A stretch of 64,000 bases of DNA from Acorus gramineus (lineage: Eukaryota; Streptophyta; Magnoliopsida; Acorales; Acoraceae): assembly GCA_030737835.1 (NCBI GenBank), contig JAUJYN010000036.1:248001-312000 (forward strand). Direction: 5' to 3'. Position numbers and translations under genes: made by a program. Under the pieces are notes generated by a model. That model did not search any database. It was not told the DNA's origin and saw only the letters and a program-made list of their open reading frames with translations. The number at the start of each line of letters is the position of its first letter. Positions within the stretch are counted from its first letter, which is position 1. Positions 44,741-56,165 of this stretch are shown piece after piece.

Positions 44741-45588
44741 AAGAGGCCAGGAAAATCAAGAGCCGATCCGCTCGGTTCTTGATATCTGATCAGGGCGTAT
44801 TATATAAGCAAAGCTTTCAAGGCCCTCTCCTTAGATTTGTTAATCCCGAAGAAGCTAAAGAAGTATTAGAAGAAATGCATTCGGGGGTGTGCGGAAGCCA
44901 CACGGCCTCGAGGTCCTTGGCGAGGCGCGTGTTGACAGCCGGGTACTTCTGGCCAACCCTTGCAAAGGACTCACTCGACCTGGTGAGGAAATGCGACAAG
45001 TGCCAACGATTCGGTCCCCTAATTCACCGACCAACTGGGGATTTGAATACACTGTCATGTCCCTGGCCATTCGCTCAATGGGGATTCGATATAGTCGGGC
45101 CCATGCCCTTGGCGTCGTCCCAGAAGCGATTCCTCCTGGCTGCCACTGACTATTTCACCAAGTGGGTGGAGGCTGTGGCCCTGGCCAGAATCCGCGACAT
45201 CGAAGTACGAAGTTTCCTTTGGAAGGAGATCGTGTGTCGATTCGGAGTGCAGAACACCATAATCTCTGACAATGGGACACAATTCGATAATGCCACCATG
45301 AGGGAGTTCTATGAGGAGTTGGGCATAAAGCACCTTTTCTCCTCTCCGCGCTACCCCCAAGAAAATGGTCAGGCAGAAATCACCAATCATACCATCCTGG
45401 ACGGGATCAAGAAACGGCTCAACGCGGCCAAAGGCAATTGGGTGGACGAGCTTCCCTCGGTGTTATGGGTGTACCGCACCACGGCGCAAAGGGCCACAGG
45501 GGAGACTCCCTTTTCCTTGGCTTTTGGCGTCGAGGCTATAATTTCCATAGAGCTCGGGATCCTGACATTTTCGGACCGAGAACTTTGA
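44710..45588 (+). pseudogene. pol: Integrase of element D (zinc domain and catalytic core)
   Basis: The 292-codon frame is open and well preserved. HHCC zinc motif: H57, H64, C95 and C98 (EEMHSGVCGSHTASRS … RKCDKCQRFG). Catalytic core: D127 in WGFDIVGP, D187 in IISDNGTQFDN and E223 in NGQAEITN, spaced D-x35-E as required. LPSVLWVYRTTAQRATGETP marks the end of the core. The annotated start is only the first Met in frame; the protein would normally come from the Gag-Pol precursor. A frameshift near 45580 separates it from its C-terminal domain. Confidence 0.92.
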
Positions 45589-45921
45589 GCCACGGATCAA
45601 TGAAGAAAATCTCGCGTCTGATCTCGACCTGAGGGACGAGCGGAGGGAAACAGCTTCCATCAGAATGGCGAACTACCAGAACCAGATCGCACGAAGGTAC
45701 AACCATAGGGTTTCGCGACGAAGCTTCCAAGTAGGGGACCTGGTCCTTCAAGAGGTATTCCCCGAATCCCGAAAAAGATCCGATGGTAAGCTCAGGCCCA
45801 GTTGGGAAAGCCCGTACAAGGTCATTGGACTGGGACCCAAAGGAGCTTATTATCTGGAATGAATGAATGGAGTGGCACTCATGAGACCTCGCAGTGTAAT
45901 GCATTTGAAAAAGTACCACTT
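45589..45921 (+). pseudogene. pol: Integrase C-terminal domain of element D
   Basis: Shifted frame with LDLRDERRETASIRMANYQN, QIARRYNHRVSRRSFQVGDL, LRPSWESPYKVIGLGPKGAY and, after a stop at 45860-45862, LMRPRSVMHLKKYHF. This is the usual Tat C-terminal DNA-binding module (RRxFxVGDLVL … WExPYxV). It marks the end of pol; no chromodomain follows. Confidence 0.87.
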
Positions 45922-46613
45922 CTGAAATAAAAAAGTTTTTATTTATTCGTGATAAATATTTCATGTGAATAACAGCCCGTCGAGGTTGCGCGTGAACTTG
46001 GTTTCAAATATAGCGCTCCACGGAGGTCGTGAGTATAGCACTCCACAGAGGTCGCGCGTTGATCTAGTTCAGGTTGATTGGATGAGCACTCTTTGTAAGA
46101 GGTCGCGCGGGGGACGCCCCATCCATCAATAAGCACTCGAGTAAAAGGTTTGCAAAAGTGAGACACATAGGTTACACTCAAACGATGAGGTCATTCGGAA
46201 GTACAAGCTTCCCCCTATGCTCACATGGTCACTTAGAGCCCAGGCTCTACTACCAACCCTTGGAGGTCGCTAGGAAAGGACGAGCAGGATTAGTCCCATG
46301 ACTTAATTCTGAAAGGGTACCTCCCTCTCGTCCAAAGCACTCCATCTACAAAATCCACAAGCAGGAGCCGAAGCAACACACAAGACTCACTCGCATGACG
46401 AGGATGAAAAAAGGGATAACCTTCCCCTGCCATTCTAGGGGCCCCGACCCTACGGAGGTTGCGATGACGGGATAAGTCAGAGTTAGTCCATCGAGTGGAC
46501 GCCAAACACTGTTATCACGACAATAAGCACTCCAAACATTCAGATCATGCGAAAGCAAGCAGACATGTAAGAGACAAGTCGTTTATGAAAACATTGTTTA
46601 TTTTACAAAATGT
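45922..46613. other. Pol to antisense-ORF spacer of element D
   Basis: Non-coding. It includes about four degenerate ~40-bp repeats with GAGGTCGCGCG (45980-46110), analogous to the array in element F, and a T-rich stretch (46580-46610) where the antisense ORF would end. Confidence 0.65.
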
Positions 46614-48569
46614 CTAGGTCTGAGACCCGCCACTAGGGCTAGAATCACGAACAGAAGGGGGATCAGCGACGATACGAGGAGAGACGTTGTTGGATCTATC
46701 TTCATAACCTTGACAATATCCAGAATTGTAGTTCTTCTCGGCACAAGTCATCAAGGAATCCAAAAGTTCCTTCATCTGGTCCCTCATAGTCGCGAAGGCT
46801 TCTGCTCGACCCTTTGACAGACTGTCCTCGTAAGCGACTACACAGTCAGTTCGAAGTTCGCAGAGCTTGACTTGCTGCTCTTGCGACTCACGCAACATGG
46901 CCTCGACTCGCTTTTCCGTGTTGTGCGCCCGCAAGGAAAAGGAAGTCTGATCGAACGACTGAGAGAGCTTAAGTTCAAGGAGCTCTCTCACACGATCTTT
47001 AGCAACAACAGCCTGAACCTGAACAGCAGACAAGTCCCAACGAGCGGAGGATTTGGAGAGTTCCATGGCAAGATGCGCTCGCTTCGCAATCACAGTCTGT
47101 TCCTCAATCGACTTAAGCTGTGCTTCTTTGCGGTGAGCGAGCTCCTGGGCCGACTTCAGGAGGTCTTCAGACCTCATCGCATCCAGGCTTCGCTCGTTGA
47201 GTACCTGCCAGATGATAGAATTCTGAAAAGCAAATGGTTAAAGGCTTGAAGAAGAAACTTTGGAGATAGGAGTCGAACACATACGTTGTAAAAACTCCAG
47301 CCAAGCCGAGTGAAAAGCGCTTCTGTTGTAGCTCGGCGAGCACAATTCAAGTCGCCCTCAAGGAAATAGCCCCTGAGCTGTGCACTGGCTAACTCCTTGC
47401 TGGCGCAATCAGCAAAGGGTCCTCCTGAATGGGTACTAGCTGCAGCTGCGGAAGCAAAGGCCGAGAGGGTGTCTGAGGGTGCAGAACGCGGAGCCCCAGC
47501 CTCCATGGCAGCGCCAGGTGAAACAGTGAACGTCGTGATAGGAGGAGTGTCCATCATGGCCAAATCCACTGGGGCCATCCCAGCAGGAGCCGGGACGATC
47601 GGTGGCACCTCCGAAGGAGTAGTCATGTTTAAAGTACCCTCCGACATCTCGGCTGGGGGCACCTTCGACGAAGCAGCGACCGCAGGCACTAAGCCTGCCG
47701 CAGTAACTGGGACAACCCCTTGTAGAGGAGCTGATGAAGCCGTGGCCACTACCTCCTCGACAAAGGAGGGATCAACTTCTGGGGAAGGGGAACCTCCACC
47801 GTCTCTGGTACCTGAATGACTTGAGAGCTTGGTGGGCATCCCTCTTTGGTGGAGGGCAAAGAAAGCTCGGCGGTAGCCACACCGACAACACTCAAAGGTA
47901 GTTCGCTCCCCGCGGGGGATACAGGGGAAACATCCGATAGGGCTTCAACTCTGCCTTCAGAGTCTGTCCCCTCAACCGATGAGGTTGAGCGAGCAGCTTT
48001 GGTCTGCCGTTTTGAAGGAAGTGGCAGTCTAGGCCTCTTCTTCAAAGCCAACTTGCCTCTGGAGGCAGTGGACTGTTCGCTCACTTCTTTGGAAGCGGTA
48101 GCCTCAGCAAGTGTAGAAGATGCGTGGAACCCTGAAGGCGAGCCGGCTACCGTCAAAGAAGAGTCGGCAGCCCTTGATGCGGGGAGGTTAAGCATTTTGC
48201 GGAAATCCTTTTCCACCAGCTTTTGAGCCTTGGAAATCTGATCCAGCTTCACCACCAATAGGTCTAGGGCGCGCGCTCCGAATCATCTGCAGGAAGCATA
48301 AGGAGGCCTATTGGCTAAAGGGAGAAGGCAAGGGCGGATAAGATCCAATGATTTCGTGCTCACCCAATTTTGCCTGGCGAAGGCGACATGGCACCCACGG
48401 CACGTCACCTGAAGCAGTGGCAGGAAGCGCCCACAGGTTGGTCAGTTGCACAAGGTATTCATCCCTCCATCCGCTATCGGATGAGGGAAGCTTTTCCACG
48501 AGAGGGACCGCGTCAGGTCTCGCCCGAAGATAGTAGGCATGCTCCGGCTTCCTCAAGTTAAACAGATGG
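46614..48569 (-). pseudogene. Antisense ORF a of element D (5' part lost)
   Basis: Runs opposite to pol. From its upstream side: [37 protein letters not shown] (48569-48308), then MVVKLDQISKAQKLVEKDFR with a long Ser/Pro-rich, low-complexity middle (48258-47749, continuing shifted to 47174). It ends in an Ala/Glu/Arg-rich coiled coil, SAQELAHRKEAQLKSIEEQT … ESQEQQVKLCELRTDC, and YNSGYCQGYEDRSNN (47177-46614). This resembles the extra antisense ORFs known from Tat elements (globular head, variable middle, coiled-coil tail), of unknown function. The head is cut at about 48570 by the chromovirus fusion. Frame changes near 48300, 47800 and 47177 may be mutations or introns. Confidence 0.66.
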
Positions 48570-48982
48570 TGGATGTCCTTCCGAGTGAGGCGGGTCAGAG
48601 GAACAGCTATCTTCGAGAAACCCTCGACAAACCTCCGATAATAACCCGCCAAACCCAGGAAGCTCTGAATCTCGGTGGGGTTCGACGGTCGCCGCCAATT
48701 CGACACGGCGAGCGTCTTGTCTAGGTCCACAGATATACCCTCGCTGAAAATCACGCGGCCTAGAAAGGCCATACGCTCCAACCAAAACTCACACTTACTG
48801 AACTTGGCAAACAACTGATGTCGGGCCAAAGTCTCCAAGACAGTGCGGAGATGGTCAGCGTGCTCCTCAAGACTCCTCGAGTACACCAGAATATCATCGA
48901 TGAAGACTACCACGAAGGAGTCAAGGAAGGGCCGAAACACCCGGTTCATCAGATCCATGAAAGCTGCCGGCGCATTCGTCAA
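48308..48982 (-). pseudogene. In-frame fusion: chromovirus RT to Tat antisense-ORF protein
   Basis: A single open frame of 224 codons. Residues 1 to about 137 are chromovirus [26 protein letters not shown] (catalytic FIDD at 27-30), [20 protein letters not shown] and PLTRLTRKD. Instead of the expected continuation into RNase H, it switches at about 48570 to [20 protein letters not shown] and WRDEYLVQL, which belong to D's antisense ORF. The join is in frame. It marks a deletion that removed the RNase H, integrase and 3' LTR of element B together with the head of antisense ORF a. No evidence that it is expressed. Confidence 0.78.
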
Positions 48983-49705
48983 CCCAAACGGTAGTACTCG
49001 AAACTCGTAGTGCCCATAACGGGTACGAAAGGCCTTCTTCGGAATATCCGACTCTCAGATCTTCAGCTGATAGTAGCCCAAACGGAGATCGATCTTAGAA
49101 AAGACACGCGCTCCCTGGAGTTGGTCAAACAGATCGTCAATCCGCAGCAAGGGGCACTTGTTCTTCATGGTCCACTTGTTCAGCTGCCTGTAATCAATAC
49201 AAAGACGCAGCGAACCGTCCTTCTTCCGAACGAACAAAATAGGGGCTCCCCACGGAGAGACACTCAGACGTGCGAAGCCCTTCTCGAGCAACTCCTCCAG
49301 CTGCTCCTTGAGCACCTTCAGCTCTGTTGGGGCCATCCGGTACGGAGCTCTCAAAATTGGCTCGGTCCCCGGAATTAGATTAATCTCAAACTCGATCGCG
49401 CGATCCGGCGGTAATCCCAGAAGATCATCGGGAAAAACCTCTGGATATCCTGCCACGACTGGAGTCTGACTGATATCTGCCCGCAGTGGTGCATCCTCCT
49501 TAGCAATGTACGCCAGAAAACCCTCACATCCTCCCTGAAGGAGTCTCCACGCCTGGATGGATGACACGAACCCCAAAGGGGCTATGTCCCGATCGCCCAC
49601 GAACTGGAAAGATCTCTGACCAGGGATGTGGAAAGACACTGACTTCGCAAAAAAAGTCGATACTGGCGTGACTAGTTGAGAGCCAATCCATTCCCAGGAT
49701 GGCAT
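48575..49705 (-). pseudogene. pol: Reverse transcriptase of chromovirus B
   Basis: Minus strand. The frame 49705-49055 has the protease-RT linker ([34 protein letters not shown]) and the RT fingers: [40 protein letters not shown] and [22 protein letters not shown] at 49055-49057 replaces the Arg of the usual KIRxxDIPKTAF motif, consistent with CGA to TGA decay. The same frame then continues through [10 protein letters not shown] to the palm with FIDD and the fusion point. It is of Tekay/Del type. Confidence 0.9.
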
Positions 49706-50162
49706 CGAAGTCCGTCATGGCGAGCTCTACCAACTCTAATGGAAACTCATGCTCCGCAATCGCCACGGTACACCCCCGGTAAACAGAACGGAGGAGAATA
49801 CGGTCTCCGACGGGCAATGATACCTCCAGCACAACATCAAGAGGGGCGGACACCACGCCCATCCGTCTCACGAAAACGGGAGACACGAACGAGTGCGTGG
49901 CTCCGGAATCAAATAGCACATATGCAGGGAGCTGGGAGATCAAAACAATACCTCGGACCACGCTACCCGAAGCCTGCGCCTCCTCGGCTGTAAGTGCTGC
50001 AACATGACCCTGAACAAGCTGCGGCTGAGGAGCAGGGGCACGCCTCACAGGCTGCACTAGCTGCCCCCTCTGGTCAACTCGGCCACCCTGTGGCTGCTGC
50101 TGCTGACGCTGTGGCTGCTGCTGCTGGCGCGGCTGCTGCTGTAGCTGCTGCTGTCGAGGCAC
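49524..50162 (-). pseudogene. pro: Protease of chromovirus B
   Basis: Gln-rich linker, then GHVAALTAEEAQASGSVVRG, active site VLFDSGATHSFVSPVF, LPVGDRILLRSVYRGC and [19 protein letters not shown]. The frame is lost after that and picked up by the RT frame at about 49700. The active-site DSG is intact. Confidence 0.88.
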
Positions 50163-50183
50163 AGGGGGTCGGCCAGCATCAGG

Positions 50184-51338
50184 GCAATCATATAAAATAT
50201 GCCCGACCCGCTGGCAATGGTAACAGCGTCGCGTCTCCGGTCGCCTAGTCTAGACTGGTATTGCAGCAATGGGTGCTGGACCTCGCACTGGCACCACATC
50301 AACTTGAGTAGCGGTGGCCGCCGACTGATCAAAGCAGGGTCGCTTGCTCTTGCGACGTCCCTGGTCCTGGCTCCTGGGGGGCCTCTGGTCTGCAGAAGGG
50401 GTTGGAACCCCCAAAGGGACCCCAAGGTCTCGCTCAACTGTCCTCGCACGAGACACCAAGTCTGAGTACCTCGTGAACGCCTGTGAGGTGACATGCACCC
50501 TGATGGTGCTAATGAGACCCATCTCGAAACGATGGCATCGTGTCTCCTCATCCATCACCAAGGCGGGGGCGAACCGGGAAAGCCTCATGAATCGTGTAGA
50601 GTAATCAGCGACTGACATGGAGCCCTATGTCAGCTGCTCGAACTCTCGTATCTCGATCTGGCATGTCAAAAATGGGAAGTACTCCTCGAGAAAGTAGCTC
50701 TGGAATCCGGCCCATAGAAGTCGCCCCATGCCCTCAGGGATGTCCACCGATCGGGTAGCCCACCAGTCGGCGGCGCTACCATTCAACATGAAGGTGGCCA
50801 GTGAGACACACTGGCGGTCGGTGCAGTGCATGGTCTAGAAGATCTTGTCTACCTCCATCAACCAACGCTCAGGGGCAAGGGGGTCTGTCGACAGGCCATG
50901 GAACTCGGGAGGATGAAGCTTCAGAAAGGCGGTGAGGCCGCTCTGATGCACACGTGCCGCAGCCACTAGCTCCACCTCCCTCTCCAGGGGATCCTGAACT
51001 CCCTCTACCAGAATCTCCACTGGGGTAGGGGGTACCTCGAGCACCACCGGTGGATCTGCCACCAAGGGGACCTGTGGAACTGCCTCGCGGGCCGCCCGCA
51101 GCTCCTGGATCTCTCGCGCCTGATCAGCCAACGCCCTAGTCTGGGCCTCCAGTGCCCTAGTCTGAGTCTCCAATAGATCTGTGATACGAGTGTAAGCACG
51201 CTCCCATGCAGGAGGCTCCTGCGCTGGTCCTGGCCCAATAGCTGAGGACCCTCCAGTAGACTCCTCGCCTCTGGTAGGTTCGGAAACCTCCAAGGCCCGA
51301 GGGGGACCACGTCCACGCATCCCTCTGCGAGGAGGCAT
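50184..51338 (-). pseudogene. gag: Gag of chromovirus B, three in-frame stops
   Basis: Starts at 51338 with MPPRRGMRGRG, 96 bases after the PBS. It includes a coiled-coil-like ETQTRALEAQTRALADQARE, FLKLHPPEFHGLSTDPLAPE and WWATRSVDIPEGM, and ends in zinc knuckle CYHCQRVGHILYDC (50184-50225). Stops at 50835-50837 (TAG), 50625-50627 (TAG for Gln) and 50250-50252 (TAG) interrupt it. It is closely related to the left-edge element's Gag, which lacks these stops, so B is the older copy. Confidence 0.9.
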
Positions 51339-51434
51339 ATCAGCAACCTAAGAAAACAGACATTAGGATCAGAATACTCATATAGAAATCCTAGGACTCA
51401 TCTCTAAGAAAACAATTGGCTCTGACAGGACCAG

Positions 51435-51446
51435 GCTCTGATACCA
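51435..51446 (-). promoter_or_regulatory. Primer binding site of chromovirus B
   Basis: Minus strand TGGTATCAGAGC, initiator tRNA-Met type, five bases inside the LTR. Confidence 0.92.
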
Positions 51447-51451
51447 ACTTT

Positions 51452-52580
51452 TGTCACGCCCCAGGGAGGCCATCCCCGATACGTGGCAAATATATATAAT
51501 ATCAGCAGTCCATACAGGAGATCAATAAAAGACTCTAAACAACATCGAAGATGATACACAATCAATAATGTAGCTGACATAATATATATACATATAGCGG
51601 AAGCTTAAACGACTGAGTCTGTAATTCAAAGACATATTACAGACCAGAATACATAATCAACTATCCTGTGAGAGCCAATATAAACAAAGACATCCATATA
51701 CAAGTGTTGTGCCCAAGCACGGATAACAATACATACAAGCAAAAGAAGGGGATGCTGATGGCCTCTCACTCGCAGAACCCAAAACGTGAACGCTGCTCCG
51801 CTACTGATGTGATGCCTCGGGGAGCTCCACCTTCAGATCCGACTCAGTAACTACTAGAGGAAAAGAATATGCGAGGGGTGAGCCACACGCTCAATGAATG
51901 GCACAATCTATGCAACACAACTCATATTAACCTTAAAATAATTAAAGTCCCTAAACGGGAGTAACTGTACAAGCTAGTGGGTCGTAACATCGCCGACCCA
52001 CCCCACCCTCACCCTCACCCTTTAGGGGTGACATAGGCCTTTTGGGACAGACTAGACTGCTCTCCACCCTTGGTCCACCGGTAGCCCTTTCCCCGGGCAG
52101 CCTCTACCTGGTATACTCCCATGGTCAGTACATTCCCGAATGCATCGGTAGTACCTACCGATGGGAGCCCTCTGTCAGGACAGCTTTTCCCAACCCGGTT
52201 AGTCCCTACTCGGATCCAACGAAGGGGAGAAAACAACCTACTCTCACGGATACGATCCTCTTGGATCCGTTGACAACGATTACTAAACAGTACTAAGGCA
52301 ATGAATTCTCAAGAATTCCTCCAGGGCGCATAACTAAGATGCGGGGAAACATATATTATAATAACAAGGTTATAATATTTTCTAAGGCATGCTTATACTA
52401 ACATAATCTCATTTTGATTTAATTAAATTAAACTAAATGAGAAACATGCATAGAGCAAGGCTTTTCAAGCATGGGACATGGTGTCTAGACATGTATGGGC
52501 CTCTATACATGATACATGGATGTATATCTCTAGCATACAATGTCTAACATGGCATGGTTACATCATAGTAAAACATGCAA
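51452..52580 (-). mobile_element. 5' LTR of chromovirus B, U5 segment
   Basis: Starts TGTCACGCCCCAGGGAGGCC. It is colinear with the other LTRs through the GCGAGGGGTGAGCCACACGC, CACCCTCACC and GCGCATAACTAAGATGCGGG regions to about 52580, where similarity stops. Confidence 0.8.
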
Positions 52581-53619
52581 CACGTCATCTATCTGATAGG
52601 GCGCTCAACCACACTTAATCTACAAGACGCGCAATAAGGGGTCGTCGAACCTCGACAATGCCTATGCGACGTCATCTATCTGACAGGGCAGTTGAGTCCC
52701 ATCATGAACGCCAGCATCGCGTCTCCTTATTCGCGGCCAATGTGGGGCAAAACGCGGCAGTATCCACAACTGTGCTTCATATGCTACCAGAGATAGGTCG
52801 CTCATCTACAACCATTGGAACTCCATCATCCTGCACTCCATGGGCAGATTCATCACGGGGAGTCCACGCTCTCGACATCATTTAGCAGCACTCTCCCGGT
52901 GTGGCCTCTACCTGGTAGCCTCCCAAGCCCGCTATCTCTGCCATATGGGCACACCACAAGCATAGTATCTGGGAGCACCTCACAGGGCTCTGGCTTCAAC
53001 CAGGCAGCTACAACGCACAACGATATATCGAAGCGACTCCAGATGCCACTATGGAACCCTGTCCACTAGCGATCGCCCACTGAGCTGCAATAGGACGCAC
53101 CCAATCCCGATCGTACGCATCACCACTCGCTACAACACCTTCCAAGTGAGAGGGAAAAATCCATCATCAATTTGATGCTTCTAAGGTAGTCCTTGACTGG
53201 GAAAACAAATCTTGGCAGGGCACCATGAGGTCCTGATATAGGATATCCCGACAACCAAACAAGGAACACGGAGTACCCTAGCCCGGGTCTCAACGCTGAC
53301 CCTGCAAGGCCCCTTAATCCTGAGTAGGAAGTCTAGAAGAAGACATCATCCCTTAATGAGCAATACGCCACATCCTCAACACTTTACACTGGCGTCGCAC
53401 GCGAACTCCATTGTTGCCAGCGATACCGATGCACGGGAAAGAGCTCCATTATCGAGACGCAATCCATACCTTAGAAATTGCAACCAATTTATCACTATCA
53501 CACTACTGGGCATAAATCTCCTACCCAAACCTTAATCCCGCACAAGAGATCTAACAACCGACCCTAACCAGTCGACCCAGTCGACAACTTAAGGGTGGGT
53601 CCAAGGGGTCACGTCCACA
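52581..53619. other. Rearranged LTR-like and unassigned sequence
   Basis: About 52581-53200 contains scrambled LTR words (CCACGCTCTCGACATCATTT, GGCCTCTACCTGGTA) among sequence I cannot place. 53221-53330 matches the LTR motif GATATCCCGACAACCAAAC. 53331-53619 is unassigned. No gene. Confidence 0.45.
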
Positions 53620-53737
53620 TCAACGGATGCGAGGAGGCATGTCAGCAACCTAAGATAACTTCTAAAACAAGAGTACTCGGATGACAATCCTACGACTCAT
53701 CACCTATGCGACTAGACTTAGGCTCTGACAGGACCAA
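53620..53737 (-). pseudogene. gag: Leader and degenerate gag start of chromovirus C
   Basis: Downstream of the PBS at 53738-53749. The minus strand reads ATGCCTCCTCGCATCCG (MPPRIR) near 53640, the same position and sequence as the gag start of the other chromoviruses, and then hits a stop. The rest of C's internal region is missing. Confidence 0.6.
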
Positions 53738-53749
53738 GCTCTGATACCA
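53738..53749 (-). promoter_or_regulatory. Primer binding site of chromovirus C
   Basis: Minus strand TGGTATCAGAGC, initiator tRNA-Met type. Confidence 0.9.
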
Positions 53750-53993
53750 ACTTTATTGTCACGCCCCAGGCGTCCCCGAGACGTGGCAATAATAAATATA
53801 ATATCAACTATCAATACCTGAGGTCAATAAGGACACCAACAACAATACACAAGGCGGCAAAGCAAGATAATGATAATTGACTGAAAAGCAGAAGCATAAT
53901 ATATAACAATGTCTGTAAATCAAAAACATTATTACAGACCCGAATACACAATCAATGTCCTGTGGAAGCCAAGTTTAGACCAAAGAAAATACT

Positions 53994-54535
53994 ACATGTG
54001 CCACATGCACGATTTACAAAGCATAAAATGACTCTAGGAATGCTGACAGCCTCGCACTTGCCACCCGCCGGCAGAACGCTCCACGCCCATAAGACCACGC
54101 CACAGGAAAGCTCCAGCTCCACGCCAACCACTGCCCCTGAAAAGAAACAATATGCGAGGGGTGAGCTACAAGCTCAGTGAGTGGCTGGAAACCAATCGCC
54201 ATTCTACAGTTCAACACATAATCAATTTTCTTTCAAGGAAAACATGGGTAGAAACCCAATGGATACCTGTGCCACATGCACGATTTACAAAGCATAAAAT
54301 GACTCTAGGAATGCTGACAGCCTCACACTCGCCACCCGCCGGCAGAACGCTCCACGCCCATAAGACCACGCCACAGGAAAGCTCCAGCTCCACGCCCAAC
54401 ACTGCCCCTGAAAAGAAACAGTATGCGAGGGGTGAGCTACAAGCTCAGTGAGTGGCTGGAAACCAATCACCATTCTACAGTTCAACACATAATCAATTTC
54501 CTTTCAAGGAAAGACATGGGTAGAAACCCAATGGA
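53994..54535. repeat. 271-bp tandem duplication in LTR C
   Basis: TGTGCCACATGCACGATTTA at 53997 recurs at 54268, an offset of 271, and both copies run to AAACCCAATGGATA. The copies are nearly identical, so the duplication is recent. Confidence 0.92.
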
Positions 54536-56126
54536 TAACTGGGTCACGCGGCGGCGCGACCAACCTCACCCCCACCCTCACTCCCGGAGGGAGTCTTTTG
54601 GGACTTATGGGGAGAGACCATACCATCGGTCGAAGAGACCCGGATTTACTGGTCTAGAGACCATACCGTCGGTCGAAGAGACCCGGATTTACTGGTCTAC
54701 TCAACACTACTAGATCATCTACATCTAGACAATCGCCCAACGATGTCCTTCAACATCGATCACGAGATCGGACCCAACAACTATGGGAACGGTCGAACAA
54801 CGAATGGGTCACGAGGCGACGTGTCTTCGCCTCATCCACACCCTCACTTCTGAAAGGAGACATCTTGGGACTTTGGGAGAGACTTAGACTGCTCTACACC
54901 CCTGGTCCACCGGTAGCCTCTCCCACCCTCGTGGCCTCCGCCTAGTCCTCTGACAGGTATAGCCAACGCAGGGGAGTTCCTACATCGGATCTAACGAAGG
55001 GGAGAGCGATTCCACGCTCGCGACATCATTCATTAACCCTCTCCCGGGTAGTATCTACAACCCGATCTCCTCAACTCACCGCTCTACACCCTTGGTCCGC
55101 CGGTAGCCTCTCCCACCCTCGTGGCCTCCGCCTAGTCCTCTAACCAGTATAGCCAACGCCGGGGAGTTCCTACATCGGATCCAACGAAGGGGAGAACGAT
55201 CCCATGTTCACAAAGCGAAACCCAATGGAAAACAGCCACTCTCGATACTCGCTCATCAAGATATCACACACATGCATAACCACAACCAACACACTCATAT
55301 TAATCTCAAAGTAGTCATAGTCCCTAAACGGGAGTAACTACACAAGCTAGTGGGTCGTAACATCGCCGACCCACCCCACCCTCACCCTCACCCTTTAGGG
55401 GGTGACATGGGCCTTTTGGGACTGACTAGACTGCTATTCACCCTTGGCCCCACCGGATAGCCTCTCCCACCCTCGTAGCCTCTACCTGGTCCACTCCCGC
55501 TATCAGTACTGTCCGACACATCGGAGGTACCTACGGACGGGAGTTCCCTGTCAGGTCAGCCATCGTCGGGGAGTTCCTACCTCGGATCCCAACCAATAAG
55601 GAGAAGGCAGCCTACTCACACGCATGCGATCCTCTTGGATCCGTCGACAACGCTTCCTAACATTTCTAATGTCATGAATTCTCCAGAATTCCTCTAGGGC
55701 GCATAACTAAGATGCGGGGAGACATATATCATAACCACAAGGTTATAATATTCTCTAAGGCATGCTTATCACAATATGCTTACATTTGATTTAAATAAAT
55801 TAAACTAAATGGGAACATGCATGGTTCAGGGCAAGGTGTCTAGGCATGCATAGGCCGCTATACATGATATAAGGGTGCATATCCCTAGCATACAAAGTCT
55901 AAGGTGGCATGGATACATCATATTGATCATGCATAGATTAAGGCTTTTAAGTACAGGACATGGTGTCCAGGCATGTACGGGCCTCTATACACGATACATG
56001 GATGTATATCCCTAGCATGCAAATATCTACATATTAGTTAGGGGGCCCCATCGATGCGCGACGCGCGTCTACGCGGGTCGAGTGCATCCCTAGAGAGGGG
56101 GGGGGGATTGGAATCGAACCACTCAC

Positions 56127-56165
56127 CTTACGACCCGGGACCTCGCGCATCCCATCCAACGAGAT
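56127..56165 (-). other. Conserved 39-nt exon-like segment in LTR C
   Basis: Element orientation: CTTGCAG before, GTGAGTGG after; nearly the same sequence as in LTR1. Confidence 0.4.
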
